The notes: generated from the sequence alone by a model not told the origin. DNA of 64,000 nt from Paenibacillus sp. FSL K6-0276 (GCF_037977235.1 NZ_CP150276.1:4526001-4590000); one strand, 5' to 3'; counted from the stretch's first letter, positions 18,560 to 28,164 are shown. A program made the numbers and translations.

Positions 18560-19927
18560 TTACTTTCCGCTATTGTTCTGAACGACTTCCGTAATTTTCT
18601 TATCGATATTGACGACTGTAACATCTAGATCCTGTTGGCCAAGAAGGTACATCTCCGCTTCCGGAATAATGATGTTCTTGGCTTCATCCGCATATTTAGC
18701 CGGAACCGGCGCCGCACCAGATTTCGTGTTCTCCATCGTATATTTCAGGGAATCGACATCAATCTTAGAGAGATCCTTGGAGCCACTCACAATCGTATCC
18801 ACCAGCTTGTTAGCATCCGATTTCGCCCAGCCAGAGAAGACACGTCCGCCTATTTCCAGTCCTTCTGAGGTATACCAGCGCACAAAGGTGTAAGCTGCTT
18901 CCTTATGCTTGGATTTAGCGGCTATTCCCATATAGGTCGCCTGCATGGGTGAGTAATGTTTGCTCTCACTATCAAGCCGAGGGAGTGGCGCAAACGCTGT
19001 AACAAAGGTTGCCGGGATGGCATCCGTTCCGCCCGATTCCGCAACCATCCAGTCTCCCATCGGAAGCATCGCTGATAAACTGTTGAAATACTGATTCCGG
19101 TAAGCCAGCTTTTGCGAAATAATATCCTCATAAGGAGTGGCGCTCTTATCTTCGTACATCATTTTCTTCATCATCTGCAGACTTGCCTTAAACTGCGGGT
19201 CCAGCGCATTGGAGGTTCCGTCTGCTTTTAGAAAAGTATTGTCCGCAGACTTGCTCATCAGCTGGAGCTGGAAATAATCCGGCCAATTATGCAGATACGC
19301 TCCAAAACGCTTTGCCGCACCCTCACCCTTGGTCAATTTCTTGGCATACTCTTCGAAATCCGCCCAGGTCCAGTCGGTCGGAACCGGCAGACCAGCTTCA
19401 TCTAACATTCCTTTGTTAAGGAGCACGAACCAGCGCTGCATGGAAGACGGTAACGCATAGATTTTGCCATTGACCGTAGTGTCCACCAGGTATTCATCTG
19501 AGAGCTTATACCCTTCTTTCTGAATATAGTCGTCCATCGGTGCTAACAAACCGATATCCGCACGCTGCGAATAGTTGGTATAGGGCAGTTCGACAATATC
19601 CAGTGGGTCGCTCGCAGCAGCCATCAAATCCAGCTTTTGCATGGAGGCTACAGAATCACCTTTTTCATTCAGCAGATCTACTTCCACATGAATGTCGGGA
19701 TGCGTCTTCTCAAACTCGGCGATAATCGTACTCCACTTCGCTTTGGCTTCCGTCTGCCAGGTACTCAGCTTCAGAGTAACCTTCTCCGCTGCTGCAGGCT
19801 CTTTATTTCCACCAGCATCAGGCGCATTGGTCGCTCCTGCATTATTTGTTTTCGCATTTCCGCCGCAAGCGGCCAATGACAACGCCATCGATGTGATGAT
19901 AAGCACGGATAATAATTTCTTTTTCAT
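18560..19927 (-). CDS. Sugar-binding lipoprotein of second ABC importer
   Basis: About 455 residues, extracellular solute-binding protein family 1. The signal peptide starts MKKKLLSVLI and the lipobox is LAAC, followed by a flexible Gly/Asn/Ala linker. MLPMGDWMVAESGG near residue 300 is typical of CUT1 receptors. The ATG at 19927 follows GGAGGG; the open extension to 20008 has no support. Unusually for this arrangement, the gene lies after both permeases and directly before the sensor kinase. By context it should bind uronate-containing or related oligosaccharides. Confidence 0.9.
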   Translation of the reverse strand: MKKKLLSVLIITSMALSLAACGGNAKTNNAGATNAPDAGGNKEPAAAEKVTLKLSTWQTEAKAKWSTIIAEFEKTHPDIHVEVDLLNEKGDSVASMQKLDLMAAASDPLDIVELPYTNYSQRADIGLLAPMDDYIQKEGYKLSDEYLVDTTVNGKIYALPSSMQRWFVLLNKGMLDEAGLPVPTDWTWADFEEYAKKLTKGEGAAKRFGAYLHNWPDYFQLQLMSKSADNTFLKADGTSNALDPQFKASLQMMKKMMYEDKSATPYEDIISQKLAYRNQYFNSLSAMLPMGDWMVAESGGTDAIPATFVTAFAPLPRLDSESKHYSPMQATYMGIAAKSKHKEAAYTFVRWYTSEGLEIGGRVFSGWAKSDANKLVDTIVSGSKDLSKIDVDSLKYTMENTKSGAAPVPAKYADEAKNIIIPEAEMYLLGQQDLDVTVVNIDKKITEVVQNNSGK

Positions 19928-20066
19928 ATAGACCCTCCTATAAATGTGTTGGGTATAGCTCGCTTTACAGCCAGTGCAATGTAACTGCTTACAAGAACAT
20001 CCTAACATGCAGGATAGACGAGGAAAGTTCTCATATTCTACCGAAGAGAAACTATTTTGACTTTTA

Positions 20067-20891
20067 TTATCCTTTCACGCCTCCGAGGGCAATCCCCTCG
20101 ATAACCTGCTTCTGGCCGAGAGCAAAAATGATCAACAACGGCAGAATTGCGGATACCGCTCCAGCCATCATGAGCGAATATACATCCCCGTATTGGTCCC
20201 CAAACAACCGGATTCCTAACTGAATGGTAAACAGCTCTTTAGACTTTAAAAAAATGAGTGGATATTGATAGTCGTTCCAGGTCCAGATAAACCGCAAAAT
20301 AGCATAAGTAGCTACAGCGGGACGGATCAGCGGAAATGCAATTTGTAGAAAAGAGCGAAGATGACCTGCTCCATCCATCCGCGCTGATTCAAGATACTCG
20401 TTGTTTACCCCCATAAAAAATTGCTTGAGCATAAACGCACCGATAATACTAAAGCTGTTAATTAAGATCAATCCTATATGCGTATCAATCAGATTCAGCC
20501 AGTTAAACAGTAGAAACTGTGGAACCAGCGAAGCCTGCGGAGGAACCATGTAAAGTGCCAATATAACTACAAACATCGCATCTCTACCCGGAAAACGCAG
20601 CTTGGAGAATCCATAAGCAGCCAGTGAACATATCAGCACATTAATTATAGTCGTGGTCAGCGTAATATAAATGGAATTTCCGTAATAACGAGCGAAGTCA
20701 CCTGACCAAACCTGTTTGTAATTTTCAATGAGGTTCCACTGCTGCGGCAGCCATTGAATCGGAAAATTAAACACATCTTTCTCCAGTTTAAAGGAAGTGG
20801 ATAACATCCATAGAAACGGTAAAAGAAATGCGATACCTAGCAGTCCCATTGCGATTGTCCAGATGGTTCTGGATAGAAGCTCTTTTCTCAC
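20067..20891 (-). CDS. CUT1 sugar ABC transporter permease
   Basis: A 274-residue permease of the MalG/LacG type with about six membrane segments and the cytoplasmic EAA loop (LESARMDGAGHLRSFLQIAF near residue 165). The C-terminus FALGQKQVIEGIALGGVKG is the usual tail of this subunit. It follows the partner permease by 21 bases and precedes the binding-protein gene. No ATPase gene is nearby, so a shared MsmX-type ATPase elsewhere is assumed. Confidence 0.9.
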   Translation of the reverse strand: MRKELLSRTIWTIAMGLLGIAFLLPFLWMLSTSFKLEKDVFNFPIQWLPQQWNLIENYKQVWSGDFARYYGNSIYITLTTTIINVLICSLAAYGFSKLRFPGRDAMFVVILALYMVPPQASLVPQFLLFNWLNLIDTHIGLILINSFSIIGAFMLKQFFMGVNNEYLESARMDGAGHLRSFLQIAFPLIRPAVATYAILRFIWTWNDYQYPLIFLKSKELFTIQLGIRLFGDQYGDVYSLMMAGAVSAILPLLIIFALGQKQVIEGIALGGVKG

Positions 20892-20912
20892 TGTAATTTC
20901 TCCTTTCTGCCT

Positions 20913-21818
20913 TTAATAATTGACCCATTTTTTTTGCGCTAACATCTGCAGGGCTGTAATGATCAGGCAGATGAGGAACAGGACAAGTGCCATGCTAGAG
21001 GCATAACCAGTCTTCAACTGGTTGAAGGCAGTGTCATATAGCTCATAAACGATAACGGTCGTGGAGTTAGCCGGTCCGCCCTGTGTCAGTACTTGGATCA
21101 GATCAAAGATCTTAAATGAGCCGATGACCCCCGTAACCAGCAGGAAAAACGTAGTTGGCGAAATGCAGGGAACCGTGATATTGCGGAATTTCCGCCAGAC
21201 GTTTGCGCCATCAATATCGGCCGCTTCATAAAGATCCTTCGGAATACTCTGTAAACCAGCGATAAAAATAATAATGTTGTAACCTAGCTGAATCCATATC
21301 TGGATCATCATAAGTGACGGCAGAGCATAATGGATATCAGCCAGCCATTTGGGCGGATTATTCCATCCCAGCGACATCAGAAATTGATTAACAGGTCCTA
21401 GTGAGGGATGGAACATAACCTGCCAAACCATAGCGATGGCAACTACACTGGAGATGTATGGAAGGAAATAGATCACTTTAAACAAATCCTTAAGGAAAAC
21501 ATGTTTATCAATCAGAATGGCCAGCAGTAGAGCAATGATGATCGTAACCGGCACCGTGATGATAAAGAGCAAATTGTTCTGCAAGCTTTTCATAAAAGCA
21601 TCATCATGAAACAGTCTTATGAAATTATCCACGCCCGCGAACCGGATCCCCCCTAAACCAGCCACAAAGTTCCAGTCCGTGAAGCTTAACAGCAGCGAAC
21701 CCAGCACCGGGATCAACGTCAAGATGATCAGCCCCAGCATAAGCGGAGCGACGAATAAATACCCAGCGATCGCTTCGCGCGTATCCATTTTTAGATGAAG
21801 CCCTTTTTTTCGTATCAT
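20913..21818 (-). CDS. CUT1 sugar ABC transporter permease, first gene of operon
   Basis: A 301-residue permease of the UgpA/MalF type: GYLFVAPLMLGLIILTLIP near the N-terminus, six membrane segments, and an EAA loop YEAADIDGANVWRKFRNITV near residue 195. It is the promoter-proximal gene of a seven-gene unit that continues through permease, binding protein, YesM, YesN, DUF2264 and GH88. The upstream 80 bases carry a candidate promoter with activator-type direct repeats. Confidence 0.9.
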   Translation of the reverse strand: MIRKKGLHLKMDTREAIAGYLFVAPLMLGLIILTLIPVLGSLLLSFTDWNFVAGLGGIRFAGVDNFIRLFHDDAFMKSLQNNLLFIITVPVTIIIALLLAILIDKHVFLKDLFKVIYFLPYISSVVAIAMVWQVMFHPSLGPVNQFLMSLGWNNPPKWLADIHYALPSLMMIQIWIQLGYNIIIFIAGLQSIPKDLYEAADIDGANVWRKFRNITVPCISPTTFFLLVTGVIGSFKIFDLIQVLTQGGPANSTTVIVYELYDTAFNQLKTGYASSMALVLFLICLIITALQMLAQKKWVNY

Positions 21819-21843
21819 AGTTCTCCTCCTTTACTTAATCATA

Positions 21844-21900
21844 ATTATAGAAAAAGTGGGCACTGATCATAAGAACTATAATTGTTCATTTTGGAACTAA
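21844..21900 (-). promoter_or_regulatory. Candidate activator-dependent promoter with direct repeats
   Basis: Reading the minus strand, TATAAT is at 21844-21849, with a poor -35 (TTATGA, 21867-21872) 17 bases upstream. Two direct copies of TAGTTC (complement of GAACTA at 21873-21878 and 21894-21899) are spaced exactly 21 bp apart and the nearer abuts the -35. Weak -35 plus two-turn spaced repeats is the usual layout for an AraC-type activator such as the YesN-like protein of this operon. This is inference from layout. Confidence 0.45.
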
Positions 21901-21938
21901 TTTTACCAATCCTTCAGTTGTGAATTCTTTGGGATACG

Positions 21939-21966
21939 CAAAAAAGCGCGAGCAAAGCTCCCGCCA
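21939..21966 (-). terminator. Rho-independent terminator after MATE remnant
   Basis: Minus strand GCGGGAGC, loop TTT, GCTCGCGC with one mismatch, followed by TTTTTT. It lies directly downstream of the truncated MATE gene. Confidence 0.7.
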
Positions 21967-22007
21967 TCCACTACTTTTTTATTTTTCCACGTAAAGTAAA
22001 GATCGTT

Positions 22008-22997
22008 TTACACGGACGCAACCTCTACAACACCTTTTCCAGCTCCAGCTGTACTTTTCAGTTTTTTACTAAAAATAACAAACAATATGACGCCCATCAA
22101 GCTCGTTATAACTTCTGTTATGGTCATTGACCAGATCACACCATGTAGTCCAAAGACAGAATGTAACACGATAATCATAGGGATAAACAATACGCCCTGT
22201 GTGATGGCCATAATGTTGGTTGGTACTCCCTGTCCGGTCGCTTGAAAAATACTCATAAACAAACCCGTAAAACCATTAAATAAAGCAGAGATTAGCATAG
22301 CTACCAAAATATAAGTTCCCATACTTAACACTGAAGGGTCATTAGAGAAGAAATGAAGGATCGTTCCTCTAAACAGAAACACTAGACTTACAAATACAAT
22401 AGCAATGCCTCCGATATAGGCAAAAGCATGTTTAATCGTTGATTTAAGTCTCGCCATATTGTTACTAGCAAAGTTAAACGCAAATAGTGGAATCAAGCCT
22501 AAGAATAAACCCATTGATAAAAATTCCGGAACTTGCACAATTCTTAACGCCACACCGAATCCAGCTACCACATTCTCTCCATAATGAATTGAGTAGTTAT
22601 TTAGCAAAAGTGTGCTCACAATTAAAAAACTAAATTGCAATAACTCAGATACACCTATTTTGTACACTTCTAATTGATCTCGAACAGATATCTTGAAATG
22701 CTTCAAAAATCCTCTTAAATGCTCACTTTTCGTTTCTAAAAAATAGACGTAATAAATCGCGGAACCCACATTTGCTAACACCATCGCCAAGGCAGCTCCA
22801 GCCACATGCCAGTTCAGCACAAGAATAAATAGCGGATCAAAAATCAAACTTAAGGCCGTACTGATGAAGATGCCGTACATAGATTCTTTGGAGGCACCTT
22901 CCGAGCGGACTAGCTGTTCCAGGGCAAAATTCAGAACTATCGCAAATCCACCAGCAAAAAGAGTCAAAGCATAAGCCTTAGTAAAATCAAATGTTCC
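22008..22997 (-). pseudogene. MATE-family multidrug exporter, N-terminally truncated
   Basis: About 325 readable residues of a Na+ or H+ coupled MATE exporter, compared with about 450 for the family. The reading frame continues upstream of the first possible start as FDFTKAYALTLFAGG, a family-typical stretch preceding the fourth membrane helix, but then meets a TAG at 22998. The first three or so membrane helices are missing, and no ribosome-binding site precedes the only TTG start (22967). The C-terminal part, with motifs such as FQATGQGVPTNI, appears intact. The abrupt change to unrelated sequence at about 23000 points to a deletion joining this gene to the terminator of the next one. Confidence 0.8.
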
Positions 22998-23023
22998 CTA
23001 ACTGTCAAGGTTCTAACTAAATT

Positions 23024-23079
23024 AAAAAAGCTCCTTTTCAGCACTTGTCATTTAGTCAAGTACTGAAAAGGAGCTAATA
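23024..23079 (-). terminator. Terminator of the M16C peptidase gene
   Basis: Minus strand TAGCTCCTTTTCAGTACTTG and its complement CAAGTGCTGAAAAGGAGC enclose a short loop and are followed by TTTTTTAATT. It is a long, strong hairpin 40 bases after the peptidase stop. Confidence 0.9.
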
Positions 23080-23115
23080 TAGTGACTAATTTCGGACCCA
23101 GCTGGATTCAGCTGG

Positions 23116-26046
23116 TCAAATCACTAGTTCCTCTAGACTTCCGAATAAAGCTTTTGCCGATTTCAGCTTGGATGCATTGCCGACTACAGTGAAATAATTC
23201 TGTTCCGTCACTGCCTTAAGCAAATCGGCGTACTGTCTGATGTCTTCCGGTGTGGCCGACAAGATTTCATCCCGTTCCTGCTGCAGCTCGGCCCCGGTCA
23301 CTTGTTCAAAATAATGCCGGTCCGCCCGTCGCCCCTGTGCGCTTGGACTCAGCGGCTGGTCCAACATGGACAGGGTGCCGATAATCGCTTTGGTCATCTC
23401 GCCTTGATCCGCTTCATATCCCTCAGCAAAACGATACGCCTGATCATAAACCTCCAGCGTCTCCTGCAAATTGGGATCACGGTAGGAAGTGAACAGCATC
23501 ATTCCATCTCTCCGCAGAATCAGGCTTCCGCCATAAGCACCGCCCTTCACGCGCACGGCATTCCACAGATAGGTGAGGCTCAAGATTTTCTTGAGCACCT
23601 GCATTTTGCCGGAATACGTAAATCCTAGCTTGTTGAAGTCGTATCCCTTGACCACATATTGCACCTGGCTGGAAGACATGAATCCTTCATTGTCCGCATG
23701 TCCCTGTGCCGTAAGTTTAGGCATATTCAGCACTGGCCGATCCTGAATATCTAGCTTCGCTACATTAGCAACGAATTCTTCATACAAATCAGGTGTACCG
23801 GTCACGCTGATGATCAAATTCTTCGAATTGAATAAAACCCTGCAGATATCCTTCAGCGTGTCCGCCACCTCGGCCCCCTGCTGATCGAACGTCTGGGCAA
23901 GCTCGCGGATAAAGCGGTAATAAGTAACGCCGCCCTGTTGTTCCTGATACGCTCCCATATCCGAGAAATAGGACATCAGGCGGCTGGCTGCAATCTCATT
24001 CCCTCTTTGATTCAGAATTGATTCCATCTGCGAGGCTTCCCGGCGGACGATTTCCTGCAGCTTGGTCAGATTGTCGAGCGCACTTGTATAGAGTATCTCT
24101 CGCAGCAGGTCCAGTGATTCACCAATATGCCCCGCCATCACCTTCACCAGCGCAGAGAATTTAGGCTGATAACTCGCCCCCGTAGCTTTTGCAGCGCCAA
24201 AGAGCTCATTCCTGAAATATATGCCCCCAGTTTTGATCCCGATTTCACTGGTGAGCTCTTCAATGCTGTAAGAGGCAGTCTCCATTTGGCCCAATACCTC
24301 AGCCAATAGCACCAAATAAGGAATTCGTTCAGGAGCTACAACACCCGTATCCCAATAAAGCTTGCAGTAAGCAATCTTATGGGTAGCTACCTCATGGTGG
24401 ATCACCTTTATGCCCTCATGGACTTGTTCATGGGTCGGCACCTGAGGTTCTACGCTGCGGTTAATATCCTGTAAAGACAAGCTCGGTAGCTTCTGTAAAT
24501 CTTCGGCTGCATCCGCACGACTCTGCCGCGCCAGAAGATGCTGTGTACTCTGAACAAGCTGCTCCAACTGATCTGGTTGCAGTGACGCTTTGTATTCACT
24601 CAATTGATGCTGAGTGGATGCTTCCTTTTCAGCTGCGATCGTCTTGGACGGGTTCAGCACCACCACACTGCAATGATCACTGTTCAGCAAATAGTCCTCA
24701 ATCAGCTTCTCAAAATAACGGTCCGCAAGCTTTTCCCGAATGGCCGTGAGCACCTCTTCATAGCGCATGTGAGTAGTCGGCTGACCGTCATAGAGCCAGG
24801 ACTTCATCACTTCGATATTGTAAGTAAGACCCTTCGGATACTGGTTAAAGTCCGCTTCCCGCAGTTCAAATCCCTTGCTGTTGACCGCTGCCAGCACCAG
24901 CTTCTCATCTAGTCCGTCCTGGGCCAAACGCTTTAATGTAGTCTTCACCAGCTCCACGAAGGCATCTTTGGAGGAGGCATTGGAATGCGTCAGCGTAATA
25001 CCAAGCAGCGGTTGAACCATACTGTCGGAATAAAAAGCAAACGCGTCTTTGCCCAGTCCGCTTTCGAGTAAGGCTTGCTTGAGCGGAGCTGCGTTGCTGT
25101 CCATCAGCATACTTTTTAAAATATCAAAAGCGAGGTTCAGTTCCCGATCTGTAGAAGTTCCAATCACATAATTCAGACTCAAATAAGTCTTATCAGTGGC
25201 TGCTTCTGCTTCCAGAATCGGATAATCCGCTACCAGCTCCGACATTCCAATGGGCTGTTGTAGGGGAATGGAAGTATCGAAGCTGTTTCGTTCATAACGA
25301 CTGAGATATTCTTGGTCTATAAATTTCAGCTTTTCTTCAATATTAACGTCTCCGTAGAGATAAAAATAACTGTTGGACGGATGATAATAATTGCTGTGCG
25401 CTTTAAGAAACTGCTCATACGTTAGTGCAGGAATCTCCTGTGGATCTCCACCTGAGGAATGGCGGTAAATCGTGTCCGGATATAATGACTTTTTGATTCT
25501 GTCCATCAATACCGTAGTCGGCGAGGAATATGAACCCTTCATCTCGTTGTAAACCACGCCTTTATAGATTAACTCATCTTCGGGATGCTGAAGCTCGTAA
25601 TGCCAGCCCTCTTGCTCAAAAATCTCCTGTTGCTTATAAATATTCGGCTGAAAAACACTGTCCAGGTAGACCTCCATCAAATTGGAGAAATCCTGATCAT
25701 TCCGGCTCGCCACCGGATACATCGTCTTATCCCCAAACGTAAATGCGTTCAGGAACGTCTGCATCGAGCCCTTGAGCAATTCTACAAAAGGTTCCTTCAC
25801 CGGATATTTCTCCGAACCGCACAATACGGAATGCTCCAAAATATGAAAGACCCCTGTGCTATCCTCAGGTGGGGTCCTGAAACTTACGCTGAATACCTTA
25901 TTGTCATCCTGATTCTGCACGAACAGCAGCCTGGCACCGCTCTTCAGATGTTCCATCGTGAATACGGCGGAATCGATCTCCCGAATAAATTCCTCATTAA
26001 CGACCTGAAATCCATAATAAATGTTGCCTGTGGTCAAGCGGCTCAT
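23116..26046 (-). CDS. M16C metallopeptidase (presequence protease/insulinase family)
   Basis: A 976-residue zinc peptidase. The inverted zinc motif HILEH is at residues 68-72, followed by SVLCGSEKYPVKEPF, and VVYNEMKGSYSSP near residue 165 is typical of the M16C (PreP/YhjJ-like) group. The length matches the four-domain clamshell of that family. There is no signal peptide, so it probably degrades peptides in the cytoplasm. Starts with ATG after GAGGAGGG. It is monocistronic, with its own terminator. Confidence 0.92.
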   Translation of the reverse strand: MSRLTTGNIYYGFQVVNEEFIREIDSAVFTMEHLKSGARLLFVQNQDDNKVFSVSFRTPPEDSTGVFHILEHSVLCGSEKYPVKEPFVELLKGSMQTFLNAFTFGDKTMYPVASRNDQDFSNLMEVYLDSVFQPNIYKQQEIFEQEGWHYELQHPEDELIYKGVVYNEMKGSYSSPTTVLMDRIKKSLYPDTIYRHSSGGDPQEIPALTYEQFLKAHSNYYHPSNSYFYLYGDVNIEEKLKFIDQEYLSRYERNSFDTSIPLQQPIGMSELVADYPILEAEAATDKTYLSLNYVIGTSTDRELNLAFDILKSMLMDSNAAPLKQALLESGLGKDAFAFYSDSMVQPLLGITLTHSNASSKDAFVELVKTTLKRLAQDGLDEKLVLAAVNSKGFELREADFNQYPKGLTYNIEVMKSWLYDGQPTTHMRYEEVLTAIREKLADRYFEKLIEDYLLNSDHCSVVVLNPSKTIAAEKEASTQHQLSEYKASLQPDQLEQLVQSTQHLLARQSRADAAEDLQKLPSLSLQDINRSVEPQVPTHEQVHEGIKVIHHEVATHKIAYCKLYWDTGVVAPERIPYLVLLAEVLGQMETASYSIEELTSEIGIKTGGIYFRNELFGAAKATGASYQPKFSALVKVMAGHIGESLDLLREILYTSALDNLTKLQEIVRREASQMESILNQRGNEIAASRLMSYFSDMGAYQEQQGGVTYYRFIRELAQTFDQQGAEVADTLKDICRVLFNSKNLIISVTGTPDLYEEFVANVAKLDIQDRPVLNMPKLTAQGHADNEGFMSSSQVQYVVKGYDFNKLGFTYSGKMQVLKKILSLTYLWNAVRVKGGAYGGSLILRRDGMMLFTSYRDPNLQETLEVYDQAYRFAEGYEADQGEMTKAIIGTLSMLDQPLSPSAQGRRADRHYFEQVTGAELQQERDEILSATPEDIRQYADLLKAVTEQNYFTVVGNASKLKSAKALFGSLEELVI

Positions 26047-26152
26047 AGATTTCCCTCCTCTGTTTAGGGATATAGTAACTCTACCCTGAGCTTATCATAT
26101 CCCTGGGCGTTTATTCCATCAGATAGATGGCTTCCGGGATTAATTTCTGATT

Positions 26153-26206
26153 CACATAAAACAAGGCCGCGCTAGTATAATCACTGACGAAGCCTTGTTT
26201 TATGTG
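26153..26206. terminator. Bidirectional hairpin overlapping the 26200 stop codon
   Basis: CACATAAAACAAGGC (26153-26167) is perfectly complementary to GCCTTGTTTTATGTG (26192-26206). The TAA stop of the minus-strand gene lies inside one arm. A/T runs within both arms fit a bidirectional terminator. Confidence 0.8.
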
Positions 26207-26673
26207 AAGTGACCTTTTAATATTGCTCCGAGTTCAGCTGTGTATTTAGTCAACCTTAAGCTTATCTCTGTACGCATAACATCTCGAGTTAGTCCAAAGC
26301 GTTCCTGATATCCTCGGCAAAAGATTTTGTAATACACCAAGAATTCCTCCTGCTCATCTGCAAGCACCCTGATATTCCGCTGTTTCAACTCTTTTTGCAA
26401 CTGATAGGTATCCTGCATGATCCGGCGTTGAATGGCTTGACCAGCCATCAAATAGGCGCGTTTAAGAATGTTACTGGAGTGCTCGATCTCTTTCAGGCTC
26501 TTGCTAACCATGGTGTCTATGTAAGGAAGCAAAATGAGATCACGAACCATCGTACGTTCCTCAATAGTTATCATTTTATCTGTGTTCTCACGCTGTTGTT
26601 CCTCGTACTGCTCAACATGCTCGGTCATGATCATTTTCGTTTTCCAGCGTTCATTACCCTCAAGTTTACTCAT
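26200..26673 (-). CDS. Hypothetical protein of UvrX operon
   Basis: A 157-residue, mostly helical, charged protein with no signal peptide or membrane segment. I do not recognise a named domain. Residues 12-45 are rich in Glu/Gln and could form a coiled coil. It overlaps the uvrX-like gene by four bases (ATGA-type), so it is translated from the same SOS-controlled message and probably assists or modulates the damage response. Small partner genes of this sort are common behind Y-family polymerase genes in Bacilli, but no function can be assigned. Confidence 0.7.
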   Translation of the reverse strand: MSKLEGNERWKTKMIMTEHVEQYEEQQRENTDKMITIEERTMVRDLILLPYIDTMVSKSLKEIEHSSNILKRAYLMAGQAIQRRIMQDTYQLQKELKQRNIRVLADEQEEFLVYYKIFCRGYQERFGLTRDVMRTEISLRLTKYTAELGAILKGHFT

Positions 26674-27932
26674 TTATAGTGACCTCCAATCTGTTCAGCT
26701 CTTTCTAGGGCAACACCGGATTCAAGCATAGATGAAGCTCTGATTAGAGCTTTACTGCCATAACGAGCTTTTATTTGATCGATTGTGCGTTCTTTGTTGT
26801 AAGCCCGAATCCTGTCATCAAAGAGTGTAAGTTGGATGACGCTATCATCAGATAGGTTAGACAAGGAAATCGCTAATCGACCTATGGGAAGGCCCGACCA
26901 GTTGTCTGCAAATAATTTTTGCGCAGCTGCAGCTACTTCGTGCGTTAATGATGTTGGTTCGGGCAATGTCATCTGGCGCTCGTAAGAGTTTGAACGCTCT
27001 CCGTCCGTCTCCAAAACTGAAATAGATACCACCGATCCCATATAACGATACCGCCGCGCTCGCTGACATACTTCAATGACGAGTTCAAGCAACACAACCT
27101 CAATATCCGTATGCCGGGTGTATAAATTCCAACGCAGAGCCTTGCCATGTCCCACTGATTTGATCTGATGACGCATTCCTGTGACCACTGGACTAGGATC
27201 TAGCCCGCGCGCAGTTTGCCAATAATATTCCGCTTGGATATCACTCTGCTTACCCATGGTGGTTCGCATTCGTTGCTTAAACTCTGACAGTTCCATTCGC
27301 GCAATGTCTCCAATTGTGGTTATACCCATACGCCAAAAATTCTTGGTCATTCTAGACGCTACCATAAACATATCCTGTACAGGAAGTCTCCAAAGGGTCG
27401 TCTCTAATTGGTCAAAAGTAAGTTCGTATATCCCATCCTTCATCTTTTTGGCGTAGTTATCTGTCGCCATCTTTGCCATAACCTTAGTAGATCCAATGCC
27501 TACCCGAGTCCAGACTCCAGTCGAAAGTAAAACATGATGCTGAATTTTATGAATCATATCCTGCAGAGATCCTCCGAAATATGCAAGAGATCCTGTGACA
27601 TCCAGAAACTGCTCATCGATACTGTAGGGTTCTACCAGATCGGTATATGTCCGGTAAATCTCTGATATCAAGAGCGATACTTTAATGTAAGTCCCCATGC
27701 GTGGGCGTATTACGATTAGCTCTGGGCATTTTGCTAAAGCTTCACCTACACGCGAAGCCGTTGTTACACCCTTTGCTTTTGCAATCGGGCAAGCCGCCAA
27801 CACAATACCGTTCATTCTTGTCGGATCCCCAACTGCAACAGGTTTATCTCGATATTCAGGATGGGCAGCTTTCTCCACAGAAGCGTAAAATGCCTGGCAG
27901 TCAGACAGTAGAATGACGCGATCCTTAAGCAT
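26670..27932 (-). CDS. uvrX: Y-family DNA polymerase, UvrX/UV-damage repair type
   Basis: A 420-residue translesion polymerase of the Y family. The catalytic carboxylates are visible: Asp in LSDCQAFYASVE (D11) and the SIDE motif YSIDEQFLDV (D106, E107). A helix-hairpin-helix-like segment follows near residue 200, then a little-finger domain. Length and sequence style fit the UvrX/YqjW-like group found on SPbeta-type phages and Bacillus chromosomes. It overlaps the upstream small gene by 8 bases and the downstream gene by 4, forming a compact operon. A LexA-type box lies in the operon promoter, so DNA damage should induce it. Confidence 0.9.
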   Translation of the reverse strand: MLKDRVILLSDCQAFYASVEKAAHPEYRDKPVAVGDPTRMNGIVLAACPIAKAKGVTTASRVGEALAKCPELIVIRPRMGTYIKVSLLISEIYRTYTDLVEPYSIDEQFLDVTGSLAYFGGSLQDMIHKIQHHVLLSTGVWTRVGIGSTKVMAKMATDNYAKKMKDGIYELTFDQLETTLWRLPVQDMFMVASRMTKNFWRMGITTIGDIARMELSEFKQRMRTTMGKQSDIQAEYYWQTARGLDPSPVVTGMRHQIKSVGHGKALRWNLYTRHTDIEVVLLELVIEVCQRARRYRYMGSVVSISVLETDGERSNSYERQMTLPEPTSLTHEVAAAAQKLFADNWSGLPIGRLAISLSNLSDDSVIQLTLFDDRIRAYNKERTIDQIKARYGSKALIRASSMLESGVALERAEQIGGHYK

Positions 27933-28122
27933 GACGTTTTTCCTGCACTGGTTGCCATGATAGGTTATTTGTTGCCAAGAACATGCGAGGAGTTCCTGTA
28001 GTTAGACAGCTTGCTCGTATGCGGCCGTCACATATACTGTGTATTTCAATTTTCCGCTGGCTGATATTTCTCGCTTTATCCTGATATATAATTTCAATTA
28101 TTTGGCCGATGCTTATTTGCAT
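27925..28122 (-). CDS. Small protein leading the UvrX operon (YolD-like C-terminal type)
   Basis: A 65-residue protein starting MQISIGQIIEIIYQD; the start at 28122 follows GGAGG by seven bases, and the longer open frame to 28296 has no site and would run through the LexA-box promoter. The pattern (a beta-strand with IIEIIYQD, then basic, aromatic strands ending NLSWQPV) recalls the C-terminal half of YolD/WYL-like small proteins that usually precede uvrX. That likeness is weak. Its position as promoter-proximal partner of the polymerase is the better evidence for a role in the damage response. Confidence 0.65.
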   Translation of the reverse strand: MQISIGQIIEIIYQDKARNISQRKIEIHSICDGRIRASCLTTGTPRMFLATNNLSWQPVQEKRHA

Positions 28123-28143
28123 GCGATCGCCTCCATAAAAATA

Positions 28144-28164
28144 AGAACACTTGTTTGTATTATA
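28144..28164 (-). promoter_or_regulatory. LexA box and -10 of UvrX operon
   Basis: AGAACACTTGTTTG (28144-28157) read on the minus strand is CAAACAAGTGTTCT, close to the Bacillus LexA consensus CGAACRNRYGTTYC. A TATAAT (complement of 28159-28164) lies immediately upstream in the direction of transcription. The same box-plus-minus-10 unit recurs at 51247 and 63721. Confidence 0.75.
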
